A stretch of 47,630 bases of DNA from Elusimicrobiota bacterium (GCA_012517285.1 JAAYVG010000002.1:1-47630), one strand, 5' to 3'; positions 19,281 through 27,661 are shown, counted from the first letter of the stretch. Notes: generated by a model not told the origin, from the sequence alone. Numbers and translations: made by a program.

Positions 19281-19489
19281 ACTCGCCTCTCATACCTAAA
19301 ATTATTAAACAGCTATAACTAAATTATATAATTTTATTCACATCATATTTAAACATGGTTCACCAGCGTATTTAATCCGTCTACATACTGATGAATCTGT
19401 TTAGATCTTGATTACATCAGTTTTCATCTCGATGAATCTGTTTACATCTTGATGATTAAATAATCAGATAACTTTTTCAGTGACCCAAT
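19281..19489. other. Intergenic segment with a 23-bp near-direct repeat and a solo MITE-like end
   Basis: Between deoC and the antiporter gene. A 23-base unit, GATGAATCTGTTTAGATCTTGAT (shown by its first and last bases at 19390 and 19412), recurs at 19431-19453 with one mismatch. At 19470-19486, just after the antiporter stop codon, lies AACTTTTTCAGTGACCC, the reverse complement of a sequence close to the terminal repeat of the two MITEs in this window. No partner end is near, so it looks like a remnant or a related element's scar. Confidence 0.5.
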
Positions 19490-21166
19490 TTAGTTGTTTG
19501 GTGGATATCCGTAAAGACTTGCTCTTATACCATCCCTCTGTGTTGACATTGAAAGTGTATTTTGACTGCCTTCGAGCGATTCAGCTATTGCAACAGCAAC
19601 CTCTACCTCACCACAAGCAACGACATCCGCTCCGGCTTTTTTAAGTGATTCAACCTCTTTTAGATGATCGCATCTAACAATTACACTTATAGCAGGATTT
19701 ATACTTTTAACTCGTCTCACTATTTCATCAGAGTATTCTATATCTGTTGTTACAATAAGACCTGCTGCATCATTTACTCCTGCCTCTTCAAGGACACCCG
19801 GTTTTAAAGCATCACCGTATATTATATCGTAATCTTCTCTCTTCAATCTTTTAACTGTTTCAAAATTAAGTTCTATTATTTTGATCTTTGCTCCATGATT
19901 TTTAAGAATTGAATAAACTGTCTGCCCAACAGGTCCATATCCAACAAGTATATATTTTTGAGGATCTACTATAGCTGATTTCTCCTGCGAAACTGATTTT
20001 AAATGAGAGAATCTATATCTTCTTGCAATTGAGTAAATAGCAGGATTTAAAGCCATGGATATTATAGAAGCAGCTATAATAGCATTCCATCCCTCATTTG
20101 ACAAAACACCAAGATTCAATGCAAGGGACCCAAGTATGAAGCTAAACTCACCAACCTGAGAAAAAGCAGCACCAACAGGTATGGCAATTGAAAAATCCTT
20201 ACCAAGAACTCTGGCTGTAAGTGTAGCAATCAGTGGTTTTCCTATTATAATAACAAGAAGCGTTACAATTGTTATCCCTGGATATAAAATAATAGACCTG
20301 ATGTCAAAAAGCATACCAATTGAAACAAAAAATATAACAGCAAATGCATCTCTCATAGGCATAGCATCTGCAGCAGCTCTAGCTGCAAACTCAGATCTCC
20401 CGACAGCAAGTCCTGCTAAAAAAGCACCTAACTCAATCGATATACCAAAAAAGTGAGAGGTACCAAAACCTACTCCCAAAGCAAGTGCGAGCACGGAAAG
20501 TGTAAACAACTCTGATGAACGGGTTATAGCAATTTTTTCAAGTATGAAAGGTATCACCCATTTACCGAGCAAAAAGATTATAACAAACAATGAAAATATT
20601 TTGTATACAGCTACCATAAACACTGATGAATAGCTATTAGAACCAGAAGCTTTAAATATCATTGGGAAAGCTAACAGGAGTAGAACTGTTATTATATCCT
20701 CAACAACAGTCCAGCCTATCGCAATATATCCTATCTGAGTGTTGAGATCAAAATGAGATGATAAAACTGTTGCCATCACAACAGTACTTGCAACAGATAT
20801 GGAAAGTCCTAACACTATTCCTGATGTCCAACTCCATCCAAAAAATCTTAAAAGCAAAGCAAGAAGAATGGTTGAGAGTGTGCTCTGAATAATGGCACCG
20901 GGAATGGCAATCTTCCAAACATTTAAAAGCTCTTTTAGATTAAACTTTATACCTATTCCAAACATAAGCAAAACAACACCTATATCAGCAAGTTGCTTTG
21001 CTATGGTTCTATCAGCAATAAATCCGGGTGTAAAGGGACCGACGGCAATACCAGCAATTAAATAACCGACTATGGGCGATAAATGAATCCTCGTTGCTAT
21101 AAACCCAAATATGAGTGCTGTTATAAGACTACCGGTAAATGTTGCTATAAGATTAAATTCATTCAT
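19490..21166 (-). CDS. Kef/YbaL-type cation:proton antiporter (CPA2) with TrkA-N domain
   Basis: 558-residue inner-membrane protein. The first ~385 residues form about 12 hydrophobic segments of the CPA2 family, with the family signatures GYLIAGIAVGPFTPGF, LLMFGIGIKFNL and ELGAFLAGLAVG. Residues 406-528 are a cytosolic Rossmann RCK/TrkA-N domain (GYGPVGQ at 409-415) that usually binds NAD(H) or nucleotides and gates transport. It probably exchanges K+ or Na+ for H+. The ion cannot be told from sequence. The gene is divergent from the small envelope protein gene, with 70 bases of very AT-rich sequence between. Confidence 0.9.
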   Translation of the reverse strand: MNEFNLIATFTGSLITALIFGFIATRIHLSPIVGYLIAGIAVGPFTPGFIADRTIAKQLADIGVVLLMFGIGIKFNLKELLNVWKIAIPGAIIQSTLSTILLALLLRFFGWSWTSGIVLGLSISVASTVVMATVLSSHFDLNTQIGYIAIGWTVVEDIITVLLLLAFPMIFKASGSNSYSSVFMVAVYKIFSLFVIIFLLGKWVIPFILEKIAITRSSELFTLSVLALALGVGFGTSHFFGISIELGAFLAGLAVGRSEFAARAAADAMPMRDAFAVIFFVSIGMLFDIRSIILYPGITIVTLLVIIIGKPLIATLTARVLGKDFSIAIPVGAAFSQVGEFSFILGSLALNLGVLSNEGWNAIIAASIISMALNPAIYSIARRYRFSHLKSVSQEKSAIVDPQKYILVGYGPVGQTVYSILKNHGAKIKIIELNFETVKRLKREDYDIIYGDALKPGVLEEAGVNDAAGLIVTTDIEYSDEIVRRVKSINPAISVIVRCDHLKEVESLKKAGADVVACGEVEVAVAIAESLEGSQNTLSMSTQRDGIRASLYGYPPNN

Positions 21167-21236
21167 AATTTATAATATTTTATCATATATAAAATTATAT
21201 TGTTAAAACATAATAAATTTGATATAAAATAATTAT

Positions 21237-21701
21237 ATGAGAAGAATTATTATAATGTTTTTTGTTTTGTTATCACCATCAATATTCTGGGGAAAGAATG
21301 TTGGTGCTGGGATAGAGCTCGGAAATATTTCTGGAATATCATTAAAATATGAAAACGATGATATGATAAAGAATAATAATTCTATAAACTCGCTCATCTC
21401 ATGGCGTACTGAGGGTGACAGTAAACTATCAATATTTGGAGATTGGACATTTAACAAAACATATATAAAAGAAAGCAAAGATGACATATTAAATCTTCCG
21501 TATTACTATGGGATTGGAAGCGGTTTGATATTTGATGATGGGGTAGAAATTGCAGTAAGACTTCCACTTGGCCTTAAATATATATTTCAGGAGGAAAATA
21601 TAGAAGTCTTTTTTGAAATAACACCTGCCTTAAAACTGCTTAAGGGAAGCGAAGCTGAGCTATATATTGGAGCTGGAGCAAGATACCTTTTTAAAATTTA
21701 A
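21237..21701 (+). CDS. Small exported protein, possibly outer-membrane beta-barrel-like
   Basis: 154 residues. An N-terminal hydrophobic segment after MRR (IIIMFFVLLSPSIFWG) looks like a Sec signal peptide. The mature part has alternating polar/hydrophobic strands, Gly and aromatic residues (GAGIELGNISGISLKYE, YYGIGSGLIF, GLKYIFQ) and ends AGARYLFKI, with an aromatic third from the C-terminus and a hydrophobic last residue, as in beta-barrel outer-membrane proteins. A small 8-strand barrel is plausible; family unknown. A candidate extended -10 (TGATATAAA, 21220-21228) lies just before the ATG, leaving almost no leader. It is followed 24 bases later by the UlaG-like gene. Confidence 0.6.
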   Translation: MRRIIIMFFVLLSPSIFWGKNVGAGIELGNISGISLKYENDDMIKNNNSINSLISWRTEGDSKLSIFGDWTFNKTYIKESKDDILNLPYYYGIGSGLIFDDGVEIAVRLPLGLKYIFQEENIEVFFEITPALKLLKGSEAELYIGAGARYLFKI

Positions 21702-21725
21702 TCTCATGCCCCTACATGGAGGTAT

Positions 21726-22355
21726 ATGATGAGAGAAGATATAGAAAAAGCAATAATATGGTTAGGTCATTCGTCTATGATGATAAAAGCCGATGGGAAA
21801 AATATATTTATTGATCCGTGGAAACTAAAAAATTTTGATGATAAGGCGGATATAATACTAATAACTCATCCACACTACGACCATTACAGTGAAAACGATA
21901 TCCAGAAAATATCTACACCAAAAACATATATATATTCCTGTAAAGAGGTTATATCAAAAACATCTCTTAAGAATAAACAACTTGTAGAACCTTATGGGGA
22001 TATAATAAATGGGGACATAAAAATAAAGGCATTTCCTGCATATAATATAAATAAAGATTTTCATCTCAAAAAAAATAACTGGATGGGTTTTATAATTGAT
22101 TATTTAGATACTAAAATTTATATAAGTGGTGATACAGATTTTACAAATGAGATGAGGCAACTCTCAGTTAACGTAGCTATAATCCCTATTGGTGGAACAT
22201 ATACTATGACAGAAATTGAAGCAGCAGATTTTATAAATACAATAAAGCCTGATATAGCAATCCCTATACACTGGGGAGATATTGTTGGAACAAAGGAAAA
22301 TGCTGAAAAGTTTAAATCACTGGTTAAGCCACCAACAAAGGTTGTGATAAAATAA
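21726..22355 (+). CDS. UlaG-like metallo-beta-lactamase-fold hydrolase
   Basis: 209-residue cytoplasmic protein of the MBL-fold group that includes UlaG (L-ascorbate-6-phosphate lactonase) and many uncharacterised hydrolases. The metal ligands are in HPHYDH (H48, H50, D52, H53); SGDTDF supplies a further Asp and IPIHWGD the last His. The start WLGHSSMMI is typical for the family. GGAGG at 21719 is close to the ATG at 21726 and the ATG at 21729, either of which may be used. The neighbours give no clue to substrate. Confidence 0.85.
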   Translation: MMREDIEKAIIWLGHSSMMIKADGKNIFIDPWKLKNFDDKADIILITHPHYDHYSENDIQKISTPKTYIYSCKEVISKTSLKNKQLVEPYGDIINGDIKIKAFPAYNINKDFHLKKNNWMGFIIDYLDTKIYISGDTDFTNEMRQLSVNVAIIPIGGTYTMTEIEAADFINTIKPDIAIPIHWGDIVGTKENAEKFKSLVKPPTKVVIK

Positions 22356-22413
22356 CTTTTTTAGATCATAAAAAGTCCAATATATGTTATGAACCCTTAC
22401 AAGAGTTAAATAT

Positions 22414-22588
22414 GGTTCACTGAAAAAGTCTATTTGAGCAGATTTATTGCCAAAAGAAAGACAAAAAAAGTGCAAGGTTTTTGCAATATTACCCTAAAAA
22501 TTGTGCACTTTTAAAACAATAATTTACTATAATCAAGACAATTATTCATTGAAAAAATTATCTTTCGTTAGACTTTTTCAGTGAACCC
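22414..22588. mobile_element. MITE copy 1 (175 bp) with 7-bp target-site duplication
   Basis: Non-autonomous element bounded by inverted ends GGTTCACTGAAAAAGTCTA and the near-complement TTAGACTTTTTCAGTGAACCC. It is flanked by a perfect 7-bp direct repeat TAAATAT (22407-22413 and 22589-22595), the scar of transposition. The left end lacks one G that the other copy has. An internal hairpin pairs AAAAGTGCA (22466-22474) with TGCACTTTT (22504-22512). There is no transposase inside. It lies just upstream of the broken methyltransferase gene. Confidence 0.92.
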
Positions 22589-22642
22589 TAAATATGTTAG
22601 AATCAAAAGAAGATCGTAGATAAAAGGATAAATGAATTATAT

Positions 22643-23406
22643 ATGGAAGTTATTGGTAAAGATAATAAAGATTCAAAAGTATTTCATCTAATACGGCTTA
22701 TGGTAAACAATAAAAGCGTTATATCTGAAAATATAAAGAAATATCCAAAGAAAAAAGGTCTTACTGATTTAATGAAATAAACAAAGAATTCCTACCGATA
22801 ATAAAAGAAAAAATAGGCTTCGACGCAGGCAGGCCTGCCTGCGTCGAAGCGACTTCGGCAGGCAGGGATGAATTATTCAAAGGTGCGACATTTTAAATTA
22901 TCGAACAAAAAGATGAAAGCATAAATTATAAAAGCGAAATTTTAAAATTACCTTATATTTTTAAGGATTTAATAAAATTTAGCAGGAAAATTGACCCCAA
23001 AAAATTAAAATTTGGCTCAAAAATTGATTCTACAAACAGCGAAAGAATTGATTTGTATTCTGTAAAACAAGTTATAAATCCAGGCAAAGTATTGCTAAGT
23101 AATGGTTTGGTAGTCAAATTGATTGGGGTTAAAGTAAAAAATGAAATGCTGAATGAGGCAACCGAGTTTCTGCAATCTAAATTAAAAAACCAGCGAGTTT
23201 TTATTAAATTTGATAATGTGAAATACGACAATGAGAATAACTTACTTTGCTACTTATATCTACAAAATAAAACTTTTATCAATGCCCATTTGATAAAAAA
23301 TAAATTGGTTGATGTTGATGATAGTTTTAATTATAAATACAAAACAAAATTTTTAAATTTAATACCGAAGGAGAATAAATTCCCTAAGGGGAAGGTACAA
23401 CAATAA
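22643..23406 (+). pseudogene. DNA methyltransferase pseudogene (C-terminal part, SNase-like tail)
   Basis: A 45-residue frame (22643-22780, with HLIRLMVNNKSVISENI and KKGLTDLM) continues in another frame as NEINKEFLPIIKEKIGFD, is then interrupted by a palindromic repeat (22817-22866), reads DELFKGATF up to a TAA at 22894, and then stays open through KLPYIFKDLIKF and SRKIDPKKLKFGS to 23406. The last ~100 residues (VKLIGVKV, FIKFDNVKYD, NLLCYLYL, FINAHLIKN) resemble the SNase-like tail found on some type II DNA methyltransferases. Catalytic motifs (DPPY, FxGxG) are not present. Its position directly before a restriction-endonuclease remnant supports a modification gene. I infer the family from general resemblance, so the methyltransferase call is moderate; the broken state is clear. 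Confidence 0.55.
22817..22850. repeat. Perfect 34-bp GC-rich palindrome
   Basis: The 17-base arm GCTTCGACGCAGGCAGG is followed directly by its exact complement. It is followed by GACTTCGGCAGGCAGG, which carries part of the arm again. The high G+C contrasts sharply with the surrounding AT-rich sequence, and it sits inside the broken methyltransferase frame. A related palindrome with the same CTTCGGC core is at 47397-47413. It looks like a mobile palindromic unit (REP-like). Confidence 0.9.
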
Positions 23407-24040
23407 TATAGCAAAAGAATGGATTTTAAACCAAGCTAATATGAGGTGAGGTTTAACCAAGAAAAGTAAGGTTGGACCTGTTGCTGAATTAATAAGAAAA
23501 TGTGCTCCTAAAACCGTTGAGGAATGGGAAAAATTTTATTTGGAAAATGCTTATCCGAAACAACAGTTGGAACAACTTGGTAAAACTTTATTTATAAAAG
23601 TCACTGATGTCTGTAAGGCCGAAATAGAAGGTGTTACAGAAGAGGATTGTATAAATTTTATTTACAACTTGCTCATCAATAGAACATTTGACGGCCACCA
23701 ATCAGAAATTCAAACAATTTACGGACAACTTGAAAAGATTCTTGGTGTAAAAATAGAACCTGCTCCTGATGAATGGGATAGAGGATATAATGTTGATTAT
23801 TTTATTAAAGTTAACGATAAGTATATTGGCCTTCAGGTAAAACCAGCGGGTTACGAATACATTACCCAGATAATCAATGAAAGAGAATAACAGAAAAAGA
23901 CGCATGAAAACTTTACCTCAAAATTTGGTGGAAAAGTATTTTATATTATTTCAATAACTGAAGGCAAAAATAAAATAATCCATAATCCCAAAGTAATTGA
24001 TGAGATAAAGGAAGAAATCGAAAGATTGAAAAAGGGATAA
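23402..24040 (+). pseudogene. MjaI-family type II restriction endonuclease, pseudogene
   Basis: One reading frame of about 210 codons is broken by two stops: TGA at 23447-23449, where homologues would have Trp (ANMR-W-GL), and TAA at 23888-23890 (INERE-stop-QKKTHENF). Between and after them the sequence reads as a continuous protein: KVGPVAELIRKC, TVEEWEKFYLENAYPK, EEDCINFIYNLLINRTFDG, WDRGYNVDYFIKVNDKYIGL, and FGGKVFYIISITEGK. The segment VDYFIKVNDKYIGLQVKP has the D-x(n)-Q/E-x-K pattern of PD-(D/E)XK nucleases. I recognise the pattern of the MjaI family (CTAG-type enzymes), from memory. No clear start codon remains. It is read right after the methyltransferase remnant, so this is a dead restriction-modification pair. 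Confidence 0.65.
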
Positions 24041-24165
24041 TGGAAAGTATGACAATAACAATTCTTGGTTTAGTTGTAACTCTGGTCGGAACTTACTTTA
24101 CTTATATTTCATTTGTTAATCCAATAACGAGATTTAAGATACATTTGCAAAGAAGTATAAGTTAA
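24040..24165 (+). CDS. 41-residue single-pass membrane protein
   Basis: Small frame whose ATG overlaps the TAA of the endonuclease remnant by one base (TAATG), as in translationally coupled genes. Residues ~4-24 (MTITILGLVVTLVGTYFTYIS) form one hydrophobic helix; the rest is basic (NPITRFKIHLQRS). It could be a small membrane protein linked to the dead restriction system, or the truncated start of a longer membrane protein. No family recognised. Confidence 0.4.
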   Translation: MESMTITILGLVVTLVGTYFTYISFVNPITRFKIHLQRSIS

Positions 24166-24223
24166 CTTTTAAAATAAAGTTTTTAATTTGACTTTTTAAA
24201 AGGGATATTGTATTATTATTATT

Positions 24224-24541
24224 ATGAGTAAGAAGCTTAACAGTTTTTTAGGATTGTTGTTTCTTGTTCTTTTGTCCTTTTCTTTTTATAAGTTTTTAAG
24301 ATTAAATCCAACGAACAACTTTTACCTTTATTCATTTTTTGACTCTGATACTGAACTTGCTGATTCGTCTTTTCTCGATCATTCATCAGATTTTCATTCA
24401 TACAGCTTACTTATATCATATTCATCGCTTTATTTTAATAAAAATACAGTTTTTTATTTTTTAGTTTCTATAGCAGTGTTTTATTTTAAACCAGTGTTAT
24501 TAAAACTATCAAGAATGAGAGCCCCACCAATTATATATTAA
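24224..24541 (+). CDS. Hypothetical membrane protein, 105 aa
   Basis: Short protein with an N-terminal hydrophobic segment (LGLLFLVLLSFSFYKFL) after a basic start, a Ser/Asp/Tyr-rich middle (SDTELADSSFLDHSSDFHSYS) and a second hydrophobic segment near the C-terminus (VFYFLVSIAVFYF). This suggests two membrane helices with an external loop. It has no clear Shine-Dalgarno. It precedes the Lys-rich secreted protein by 64 bases. No family recognised; the frame may not be expressed. Confidence 0.4.
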   Translation: MSKKLNSFLGLLFLVLLSFSFYKFLRLNPTNNFYLYSFFDSDTELADSSFLDHSSDFHSYSLLISYSSLYFNKNTVFYFLVSIAVFYFKPVLLKLSRMRAPPIIY

Positions 24542-24605
24542 ATTCTCATTATATTTAAAAAATCAATATTTTAAGATCATGATTTAGTCAAATAAAGGAG
24601 GACTA

Positions 24606-25160
24606 ATGAAAAAGATGTTAATAGTTGCAGTTACAGCTGTAATGACAAGCGGGATAGCTTTTGCACAGCAGAGCAATACTACCCCTGCTACAAATACAAA
24701 TACGCCCACTGTTGATACACAAAAAAAGGATCAGCCAGTGGCTAAGAAAGAGATGAAAAAAGAAAAAAAGGTTGCTGTAAAAAACTACAAGGGAATCCTT
24801 GATTCAGTAAATCTTGACAACAACACAATTGTTGTAAAGGATATGAAAAAAGGAAAGGATGTAAAAGAAGAAGTGATGCATACTTTTACACTTACCCCTG
24901 ATGTTAAGATGATTATGAATGGAAAAGAAGTAACCTTAAAGGATGTGGCAAAGGGTGATAAGGTTATGATAAAATATGTTGGAAGCATTGAATCACCTGA
25001 TATAAAGCAAGTTAAGTTTGCAAAGCCAGAAGAACACAAAAAAGCAAAAGCAGAAAAAAAAGAAATGAAGAAAGAATCAGAAGAGAAAACAATGAAAAAG
25101 TCACAGGTAGATCCTAAGACAGCAAACGAAGCTCCAGCTACAACTACAGCAGGACATTAA
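24606..25160 (+). CDS. Secreted Lys/Glu-rich protein with a small beta domain
   Basis: 184 residues. A clear Sec signal peptide (MKKMLIVAVTAVMTSGIAFA, cleaved before QQ) is followed by a Thr/Asn/Pro linker, a Lys-rich segment, and a compact ~80-residue domain (YKGILDSVNLDNNTIVVKD to PDIKQVKFAKP). The domain reads as short beta strands around a DVAKGDKVMIKYVG turn, reminiscent of the OB-like DUF5666/periplasmic domains. The tail is very Lys/Glu-rich. It is probably periplasmic. It has a strong AAAGGAGGA RBS and a rho-independent terminator right behind, so it is likely a well-expressed single gene. Confidence 0.65.
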   Translation: MKKMLIVAVTAVMTSGIAFAQQSNTTPATNTNTPTVDTQKKDQPVAKKEMKKEKKVAVKNYKGILDSVNLDNNTIVVKDMKKGKDVKEEVMHTFTLTPDVKMIMNGKEVTLKDVAKGDKVMIKYVGSIESPDIKQVKFAKPEEHKKAKAEKKEMKKESEEKTMKKSQVDPKTANEAPATTTAGH

Positions 25161-25185
25161 TAATTAGAAAAGCTGTATAAAATCA

Positions 25186-25222
25186 GGGCAGTTGCTAAAA
25201 AAAAACAACTGCCCTTTTTTTT
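25186..25222 (+). terminator. Rho-independent terminator
   Basis: Perfect 9-bp stem GGGCAGTTG (25186-25194) with CAACTGCCC (25206-25214), an A-rich 11-base loop, then eight T. It ends the transcript of the Lys-rich secreted protein and separates it from hppA. It is the clearest terminator in the window. Confidence 0.93.
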
Positions 25223-25234
25223 ATAAATTTTGTT

Positions 25235-25262
25235 TTGAGTATCGCTAAAAATTTTATATATT
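25235..25262 (+). promoter_or_regulatory. Candidate promoter of hppA
   Basis: TTGAGT (25235-25240) and TATATT (25257-25262) separated by 16 bases, directly after the terminator and about 30 bases before the hppA start codon. This fits a sigma-70-like promoter, but in such AT-rich DNA matches are common. Confidence 0.35.
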
Positions 25263-25294
25263 ATATTTATAAAGTTTTAGTATTAGGAGGAGTG

Positions 25295-27661
25295 ATGAAG
25301 ATTATTTTACTTTTATTATCTATAGCTTCTAATTCATGGGCAAGTGAGGCCAACCTTGTTATACCTGATCTCAGAAATGTCAGCTTTGGTTCGTTTAATG
25401 GCCACAGTCTTCTTGTCTGGGGGATACTCGTATGCGTGCTCGGTATAGTTTTTGGGCTTTATCACTTTTCAAAAGTTAAAAAATTACCTGTTCACAGATC
25501 AATGCTTGAGGTTTCAGAGCTTATATATGAGACCTGCAAAACATATTTATTTACTCAGGGAAAATTTCTTTTTATATTGTGGGTTTTTATCGCAGTGATA
25601 ATACTTTTTTATTTTGGATATCTTTTAAACTTTACTGCGGGTAAACTTTTCATAATACTTCTTTTTAGCGTAATTGGAATACTTGGTTCATACAGTGTGG
25701 CATGGTTTGGTATGAGGTTAAACACATATGCAAACTCAAGAACAGCTTTTTCAGTGTTGAAGGGTTATCCATATCCTGCTATGGATATACCTCTTAGTTC
25801 TGGAATAAGCATAGGAACTGTGCTAATAAGTATTGAGCTTATAATAATGCTTTTCATACTGCTTTTTATTCCTGGAGAATACTCTGGACCATGTTTTATA
25901 GGATTTGCTATAGGAGAATCTCTCGGTGCTGCAGCGCTCAGAATAGCTGGTGGCATATTTACTAAGATTGCAGACATCGGCTCTGATCTTATGAAGATAG
26001 TTTTTAAAATAAAGGAGGATGATGCAAGAAACCCTGGTGTTATAGCAGACTGCACCGGAGATAATGCAGGAGACTCTGTTGGACCTACAGCTGACGGTTT
26101 TGAAACGTATGGGGTTACAGGCGTAGCGCTTATAACCTTTATAGTTTTAGCAATAAAAGATCCTGTTATACAGATACAGCTTCTGGTATGGATATTTGTG
26201 ATGCGTGTTGCTATGATTGTAACAAGCATTGTCTCATACTGGCTAAACAAGACTTATTTTAAGGCAAAGTATCAAAATGAAAAAAAGTTTAACTTTGAAA
26301 CACCGCTAACATCACTTGTATGGATTACATCAATAATATCAATAGCAATGACTTATTTGCTGAGCTACCTTATAATACCATGCATAAACGGTGATACAAC
26401 ATACTGGTATAAGCTTGCAACAATAATAACATGTGGAACCCTTGCTGCAGCGATAATACCTGAGTTTGTCAAGATATTTACATCAACAAAATCAAAGCAT
26501 GTAAAAGAGGTTTTAAATGCTTCTAAGGAGGGTGGAGCATCTCTTAATATACTTTCAGGATTTGTGGCAGGCAACTTTTCAGCATACTGGCTTGGTATGA
26601 TCATAGTTTTATTGATGGGTATTGCATATTATGTATCATCATTCGGTCTAAGCGTTATAATGATAAATCCTGCGATCTTTGCCTTTGGACTTGTTGCGTT
26701 TGGTTTTCTCGGTATGGGACCAGTTACAATTGCTGTGGACTCATATGGTCCTGTCACAGATAACGCACAGTCCATATTTGAACTTTCAACGATAGAAACT
26801 ATCCCGGGTGTAAAAGAAGATATAAAAAAAGAGTTTGGCTTTGATCCTGATTTCAATGCCAAGAATTATCTTGAAGAAAATGATGGAGCAGGTAATACCT
26901 TTAAAGCAACCGCAAAGCCTGTTTTGATAGGTACAGCTGTTGTGGGTGCAACAACACTGATATTCTCAATAATACAGGTTTTAAGAATTAAATATGGTGA
27001 TGCGAGTGCTATTGAGGGTCTTTCAATATTAAATCCGCTCTTTCTTTTAGGGATAATACTCGGTGGTGCAATGATATACTGGTTCAGCGGTGCATCAAAT
27101 CAGGCGGTTACCACCGGAGCTTATAGAGCAACAGAGTTCATAAAGAACAATATTAAACTGGAAGGGGTAACAAAGGCAAGCGTTAGTGATTCTAAAAAAG
27201 TTGTTGAGATATGCACACAGTACGCTCAAAAGGGAATGTTTAATATATTTATAGCAGTATTTTTTGCAACCCTCGCCTTTGCTTGTTTAAACCATTATCT
27301 TTTCATAGGATACCTCATATCAATAGCCCTCTTCGGTCTTTATCAGGCTATATTTATGGCAAACGCTGGCGGCGCATGGGATAATGCAAAGAAACTTGTT
27401 GAGACAGAGCTTGATATGAAAGGAACAGCCTTACATGATGCAACGGTTGTCGGTGATACTGTTGGAGATCCATTTAAGGACACAGCATCTGTTTCAATGA
27501 ATCCTATAATAAAATTCACCACATTATTTGGTCTTTTAGCAGTTGAGCTTGCAATAGAGCTATCAACAAATGTAAGAATAACTGCTTTTATAATATTCTT
27601 CATAATATCTGTTATTTTTGTATGGAGAAGCTTTTATAAGATGAGAATTAAAGAAGATTAA
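25295..27661 (+). CDS. hppA: Membrane-bound pyrophosphatase (H+- or Na+-pumping), divergent type
   Basis: 788-residue polytopic protein (about 15-16 helices) that couples pyrophosphate hydrolysis to ion pumping across the inner membrane. Active-site segments are present: DIGSDLMK (227-234), EDDARNP, GDNAGDSVGPTADGFETYGVTG, MGPVTIAVDSYGPVTDNAQ, ANAGGAWDNAKK and GDTVGDPFKDT. Family-conserved GNTxK reads GNTFKA (533-538); Lys rather than Ala there marks K+-independent enzymes. Several usual residues differ: DxGxDLVGKVE is DIGSDLMKIVF, and EDDPRNP is EDDARNP. This points to a divergent subfamily, so the pumped ion is uncertain. ATG 25295 follows AGGAGG (25285-25290). An N-terminal hydrophobic segment ending at ASEA may be a signal or first helix. 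Confidence 0.92.
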   Translation: MKIILLLLSIASNSWASEANLVIPDLRNVSFGSFNGHSLLVWGILVCVLGIVFGLYHFSKVKKLPVHRSMLEVSELIYETCKTYLFTQGKFLFILWVFIAVIILFYFGYLLNFTAGKLFIILLFSVIGILGSYSVAWFGMRLNTYANSRTAFSVLKGYPYPAMDIPLSSGISIGTVLISIELIIMLFILLFIPGEYSGPCFIGFAIGESLGAAALRIAGGIFTKIADIGSDLMKIVFKIKEDDARNPGVIADCTGDNAGDSVGPTADGFETYGVTGVALITFIVLAIKDPVIQIQLLVWIFVMRVAMIVTSIVSYWLNKTYFKAKYQNEKKFNFETPLTSLVWITSIISIAMTYLLSYLIIPCINGDTTYWYKLATIITCGTLAAAIIPEFVKIFTSTKSKHVKEVLNASKEGGASLNILSGFVAGNFSAYWLGMIIVLLMGIAYYVSSFGLSVIMINPAIFAFGLVAFGFLGMGPVTIAVDSYGPVTDNAQSIFELSTIETIPGVKEDIKKEFGFDPDFNAKNYLEENDGAGNTFKATAKPVLIGTAVVGATTLIFSIIQVLRIKYGDASAIEGLSILNPLFLLGIILGGAMIYWFSGASNQAVTTGAYRATEFIKNNIKLEGVTKASVSDSKKVVEICTQYAQKGMFNIFIAVFFATLAFACLNHYLFIGYLISIALFGLYQAIFMANAGGAWDNAKKLVETELDMKGTALHDATVVGDTVGDPFKDTASVSMNPIIKFTTLFGLLAVELAIELSTNVRITAFIIFFIISVIFVWRSFYKMRIKED

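Noticed and set aside
23447-23449. TGA read as Trp (recoded code)
   Set aside because: Several intact genes here end in TGA (otsAB, kamB, kamE), so TGA is a true stop and the endonuclease gene is broken.
25765-26250. 161-codon minus-strand frame inside hppA
   Set aside because: Mirror of a conserved membrane-protein gene; no RBS or domain.
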